The notes under the pieces were generated by a model that did not search any database, was not told the DNA's origin, and saw nothing but the letters and a program-made list of their open reading frames with translations. The position numbers and the translations under genes were made by a program. Source: Niastella yeongjuensis (GTDB lineage: Bacteria; Bacteroidota; Bacteroidia; Chitinophagales; Chitinophagaceae). From it: a stretch of DNA of 64,000 nucleotides. Within the stretch, counting starts at the first letter, position 1. Each line of letters begins with the position of its first letter. The stretch is from the NCBI RefSeq assembly GCF_900110245.1, contig NZ_FOCZ01000002.1:868001-932000 (forward strand). Direction: 5' to 3'. Shown here piece after piece: positions 60,911 to 64,000 of this stretch.

Positions 60911-61771
60911 ATGCGCTACTTCTTAATTGTTGCCCTGCTGTTATATAGCTCTCTTTCATTCTCCCAACAAAAGGAGACCGGTTCTTCATTTGTAAAGAAA
61001 TTACCCGACCCGCAAAAGGCGGTAAACGACTTCGGCCGGTTCCTTACCAGTAATGAAAAGGATACACTGGAATTGGAACTAAAGGATTATCTGAAACGAA
61101 CCTCCAATGCTATCGTAGTGGTTACCCTGGAATCACTAACTGATCCTGAAACAGAAAAGGAATATACTATCGATGAGGCCGCCCTGTTGTATTTCAACGC
61201 CTGGGGTATTGGCGATAAGGCAAAAAATAACGGCGTGTTGTTGATGGTTAGCCGCAATCCCCGGCGGGTACGAATACAGGTGGGCACCGGTCTGGAAGCT
61301 ATACTTACCAATGCAACCTGCCAGCAGATCGTTGATAATAACCTGGTGCCGAATTTCAAAGAAGGATTGTTTTTTGCTGGAATAAAAGAAGCGGTTGAGG
61401 CTGTACAACAGCTGCTGGATAATCCGCCGGCTGCCGAACAACAGGCGATGGCTCAATATCTGAGACCTGCTGTTGTAAGAAGTGAATCGAGAGATATGCT
61501 GGGTGCGCCTCCAGAAAAGAAAAATCCGGTAATTGGTTTTGTAACAATTGGCGGAATATTGGTAGTGTGTATCCTGTTTATCAAGTATGGTAAGCCACTA
61601 TCCAGCGGTTGGTATACCCGTAATGGATATGAGTCAGAGACTCATCACAGAACGTTTCATAGTCATTCCTCAGGCGGCAGCTGGTCTTCGGGCGGCTCTT
61701 CCTTTTCTTCAGGCGGCAGCAGTTATGGTGGCGGCAGCAGTAGTGGGGGAGGAGCGAGTGGATCGTGGTAA
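60911..61771 (+). CDS. TPM-domain membrane protein, paralogue of preceding gene
   Basis: 286 residues: signal peptide (MRYFLIVALLLYSSLSFSQ), TPM domain (KAVNDFGRFLTSNEKDTLELELKDYLKRTSNAIVVVTLESL; NNGVLLMVSRNPRRVRIQVGTGLEAI), a membrane segment (VIGFVTIGGILVVCILFI), and a Ser/Gly-rich tail ending GGGASGSW, as in the previous protein. Probably a tandem duplicate with a diverged core. Confidence 0.92.
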   Translation: MRYFLIVALLLYSSLSFSQQKETGSSFVKKLPDPQKAVNDFGRFLTSNEKDTLELELKDYLKRTSNAIVVVTLESLTDPETEKEYTIDEAALLYFNAWGIGDKAKNNGVLLMVSRNPRRVRIQVGTGLEAILTNATCQQIVDNNLVPNFKEGLFFAGIKEAVEAVQQLLDNPPAAEQQAMAQYLRPAVVRSESRDMLGAPPEKKNPVIGFVTIGGILVVCILFIKYGKPLSSGWYTRNGYESETHHRTFHSHSSGGSWSSGGSSFSSGGSSYGGGSSSGGGASGSW

Positions 61772-61782
61772 GAATGTTTATT

Positions 61783-61970
61783 GTTCAAAGTTTAAAGTTG
61801 AAAGTTTTAAGTTGAAAGTTTAAAGTTCGGAGTTCCCGTTATTGGGTTGTTAGGTTCTTGAGTTCTGGGTTCTGGGTTGCTTCGCCCGCCGGATCCGCCG
61901 GCTGGCGGAGTAGGAGGGCCTTCTGCCTTGCCCGCCGGAGCCTTGGCGTAGGAGGGCCTTCTGCCCTTTC
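61783..61970. repeat. intergenic repeats: AAAGTTTAAAGTTG tandem and GC-rich REP-like element
   Basis: 61783-61832 holds tandem variants of AAAGTTTAAAGTTG. 61874-61970 is a GC-rich block in which TAGGAGGGCCTTCTGCC occurs twice (61911 and 61949, 38 bases apart) together with CGCCGG-type inverted pairs. Its composition differs sharply from its surroundings and looks like a mobile REP-like element. Confidence 0.65.
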
Positions 61971-61991
61971 ACCGAATGCCCCATAAAAACA

Positions 61992-62027
61992 AAGAAGCCT
62001 CCCAACGTATCGGGAGGCTTCTTTTAT
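61992..62027. terminator. bidirectional terminator
   Basis: AAGAAGCCTCCC (61992-62003) and GGGAGGCTTCTT (62012-62023), perfect, followed by TTATAT. Two AACGTGTCAACT direct repeats follow (62030-62056). It faces the leftward M1 peptidase gene. Confidence 0.85.
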
Positions 62028-62055
62028 ATAACGTGTCAACTTGTTAACGTGTCAA

Positions 62056-64000
62056 CTAAAACCCTTTCTTATCTTCTGTAGATTCCATCTTCTTCTTAAT
62101 ATACTCTATCTGTTCAGCAGGCGCATTGGCTGCTTCTTTCTTTTTCACCACACCGGTCAGCAGGTTGTTTACGTATGGAACCAGGCCATAAGCAGCCAGG
62201 GCATCACGGAATTCGATCACCATGTCAACGCCTTTCTTTACTTTCTCTGTGTCTTTCACTACTGTCAGGTACTGGCAGAAAGTAGGGAGGAGGTTGAATT
62301 TGGCTTGTGAAATAGGCATGTTGTCAAATGCTTTGGCAACCAGGTCAAAATCATTTTCGCTGCCCGCTTTGATCATAATGGTGGTTAAGCTTTCAACCAG
62401 TTTGCCTTTGGCAGGGTATTTAACCAGTCGTTTTGCTTCACCTACTGCAGCAGCGCTGTCTAATTTAAACAGGGCCTCCAGTGAAGTACCGGCAACAGTA
62501 TACGATGAATCGTTAACCAGTTTGGTGAAAAGCGATTTGTAGATGCCATTGTTAAATTGAACCAATGCGCTCAATGCGCTGGCGCGTGTAGGCGCTTTAG
62601 GATCTTTTTGTGCGATCTCGGCCAGTATGGGTTCAGCTTGTTTTTTTACGGCATCATTTTTCAGGTCCAGTTTGCTGATGGCAAATGAACGCAACCCAAA
62701 ATATTTATCTTTCAAGGCCAGCATCATCAGTTCCTGGGCCTTAGGATCGTTCTGGTTTTTGCTTGCAAAGTCAATGGCTTCGCGACGATCGAGGTAAGTG
62801 GCGGCATATTTATACTGGTGAATAAAATTCTCCAGGGTTTTGTTGTCTTTTTTCTCGGCCAGCAGGGTTTTCCTGGCATCAACATTCACCAGGTCGGGGC
62901 GTTTGTCGTAAGCGAAAAAGAAGGTGGCTTCTTTATCTTTTATCCATACTTCATGGCGTACTTTTTCAGCGCCGGTGTAGATGTCGATAGCGATGGGTAA
63001 AATGAATGCGTTGTCGCCAGCTTGTGTTTGCTTAATGGTAACCTGTACTTTTTTGGCAGCATCGTCATATGCATAATCGATGCTCAATTGGGGATGACCG
63101 GCGCCATAATACCATTGGTTCCAGAACCAGTTCAGGTCTTTGCCGGTTACTTCTTCAAAAGCCAGACGCAACTGATGTGCTTCGGCCGATTTGAATTTAT
63201 TGGTAGTGAGGTACAGGTTCAGTGCTTTAAAGAAAGCGCTGTCGCCTACATAACTGCGCAGCATGTGTAAAATGCGGCCGCCTTTGTTGTAGCTAACGGC
63301 GTCGAACATCGCCTCTTTATCATTGTAATAGAAACGAACCAGGTCTTTTTTCTCGCTGTGGCTTTGAATATAACCTTGCATGTCGCCAAAGTTCTGCGCA
63401 TCGCCGGCGTCTTTACCGTATTTATATTCATCCCACAGGGTTTCACTGTAGTTGGCAAACGATTCGTTCAGGGTGAGGTTGCTCCAGCTTTCGCAGGTAA
63501 CCAGGTCACCAAACCACTGGTGAAACAGCTCGTGAGCAATGGTGCTCTCCCAGCCATTGCCATCAACCAGTTCGCGTGCATCCTGCTGGGCGCTTTCCTG
63601 GTGCAGGGTAGCAGTGGTGTTTTCCATGGCGCCGCTCACATAATCACGGCCTACGATCTGTGAATATTTCACCCAGGGAAATTCAACACCCAGTATTCTT
63701 GAATAAAAGCCCATCATTTCGGGGGTGTTGCCAAAGATCTTTTTAGCTACGGGAGCATATTCTTTTTCTACATAATAATTTACTTCCTTGCCTTTATAGC
63801 TGTCTTTTATTACGCTGTAATCACCTACGCCCATAAAGAACAGGTATGGGGCATGAGGTAATTCCATTTTCCAGTCATCGGTACGGGTACCATCGGCATT
63901 GTTCTTTGAAGAAACCAGTTTACCATTGGAGAGAGTAACATATTTGGCCGGAACGGTCATAATGAACTCGTTGGTGGTCTTCTGATCGGGCTTGTCAATG
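62056..64000 (-). CDS. M1-family zinc aminopeptidase (5' end outside window)
   Basis: The frame stays open to base 64000, so the N-terminus lies beyond the window; at least 648 residues are visible. The substrate motif SGAMENTTAT and zinc motif HELFHQWFGDLV (HExxH) with the third ligand Glu in LNESFANY are intact, followed by the thermolysin-like domain and a C-terminal HEAT-like helical region (DPKAQELMMLALKDKYFGLRSFAISKLDL). It is an aminopeptidase N-type enzyme trimming N-terminal residues. Confidence 0.94.
   Translation of the reverse strand, partial: IDKPDQKTTNEFIMTVPAKYVTLSNGKLVSSKNNADGTRTDDWKMELPHAPYLFFMGVGDYSVIKDSYKGKEVNYYVEKEYAPVAKKIFGNTPEMMGFYSRILGVEFPWVKYSQIVGRDYVSGAMENTTATLHQESAQQDARELVDGNGWESTIAHELFHQWFGDLVTCESWSNLTLNESFANYSETLWDEYKYGKDAGDAQNFGDMQGYIQSHSEKKDLVRFYYNDKEAMFDAVSYNKGGRILHMLRSYVGDSAFFKALNLYLTTNKFKSAEAHQLRLAFEEVTGKDLNWFWNQWYYGAGHPQLSIDYAYDDAAKKVQVTIKQTQAGDNAFILPIAIDIYTGAEKVRHEVWIKDKEATFFFAYDKRPDLVNVDARKTLLAEKKDNKTLENFIHQYKYAATYLDRREAIDFASKNQNDPKAQELMMLALKDKYFGLRSFAISKLDLKNDAVKKQAEPILAEIAQKDPKAPTRASALSALVQFNNGIYKSLFTKLVNDSSYTVAGTSLEALFKLDSAAAVGEAKRLVKYPAKGKLVESLTTIMIKAGSENDFDLVAKAFDNMPISQAKFNLLPTFCQYLTVVKDTEKVKKGVDMVIEFRDALAAYGLVPYVNNLLTGVVKKKEAANAPAEQIEYIKKKMESTEDKKGF

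Noticed and set aside
61839-62039. Leftward frame over the GC-rich repeat
   Set aside because: Product consists of translated repeat DNA and a terminator; no start signal.
1-64000. Prophage, integrative element or insertion sequence
   Set aside because: No integrase, transposase, relaxase or phage structural gene is recognisable; gene content is ordinary chromosomal.

Overview
The window looks like a chromosomal segment of a Bacteroidota bacterium, most likely family Chitinophagaceae (Chitinophaga/Niastella-like). This rests on the protein families (GlxA-type AraC regulators, DUF885 and S9 peptidases, LemA/TPM cluster, NHL lipoproteins), on most genes lacking a Shine-Dalgarno, and on several -33 TTTG / -7 TAnnTTTG promoter matches. 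GC is moderate and even. There is no prophage, transposase, CRISPR array or rRNA; the only RNA genes seen are two identical tRNA-Glu genes.

Layout. 1-1663: 3' part of a sigma54 activator with GAF domains, then two palindromes and a weak -24/-12 box before an NmrA-like oxidoreductase. 1846-9987: small-molecule and stress-type genes (alpha/beta hydrolase, YCII, sugar acetyltransferase, GlxA regulator head-to-head with a VOC gene, polysaccharide deacetylase, a decayed ABC permease, a methyltransferase). 10042-14841: ABC exporter, S9 peptidase and a tail-anchored unknown. 14962-17798: Hsp70-like gene with a GrpE head-domain gene. 18053-21846: large hybrid histidine kinase with a single-domain response regulator. 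21952-27881: AraC regulator, then a TolC/HlyD/MFS efflux operon, then a convergent AraC gene downstream of DsrE, PNPOx-like and [2Fe-2S] ferredoxin genes. 29620-32024: ECF sigma factor operon with two small membrane proteins and a TlpA thioredoxin. 32151-42037: DUF885 lipoprotein, O-methyltransferase and an envelope/lipid block (acyltransferase-3, fatty acid desaturase, LpxL-like acyltransferase, MBOAT/SGNH pair). 42329-43651: astacin-like metalloprotease with a small beta-rich partner. 43703-53624: small enzymes, a second GlxA/VOC pair with a broken GlxA gene, NudK, an amidohydrolase, an 860-base gene-poor stretch, SDR and aldo/keto reductase, an NHL lipoprotein, and an intact plus a relic serine hydrolase. 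53721-56808: two tRNA-Glu, gapA and pgk. 56934-64000: lipoproteins, PQQ sugar dehydrogenase, LemA with three TPM proteins, and the 3' part of an M1 aminopeptidase.

Most unusual points: (1) a degenerate repeat of exactly 21-bp period over about 540 bases at 47438-47983, with a 38-codon heptapeptide ORF in its best-conserved part; (2) twin palindromes fitting sigma54 enhancer sites at 1692-1740; (3) two GlxA/VOC divergent promoters sharing the same paired CGACAWT boxes; (4) three genes reduced to intact 5' and 3' ends with the middle missing; (5) a reduced Hsp70/GrpE system; (6) twin 29-bp dyads before an aldo/keto reductase; (7) an astacin-like protease without signal peptide but with a perfect Shine-Dalgarno.
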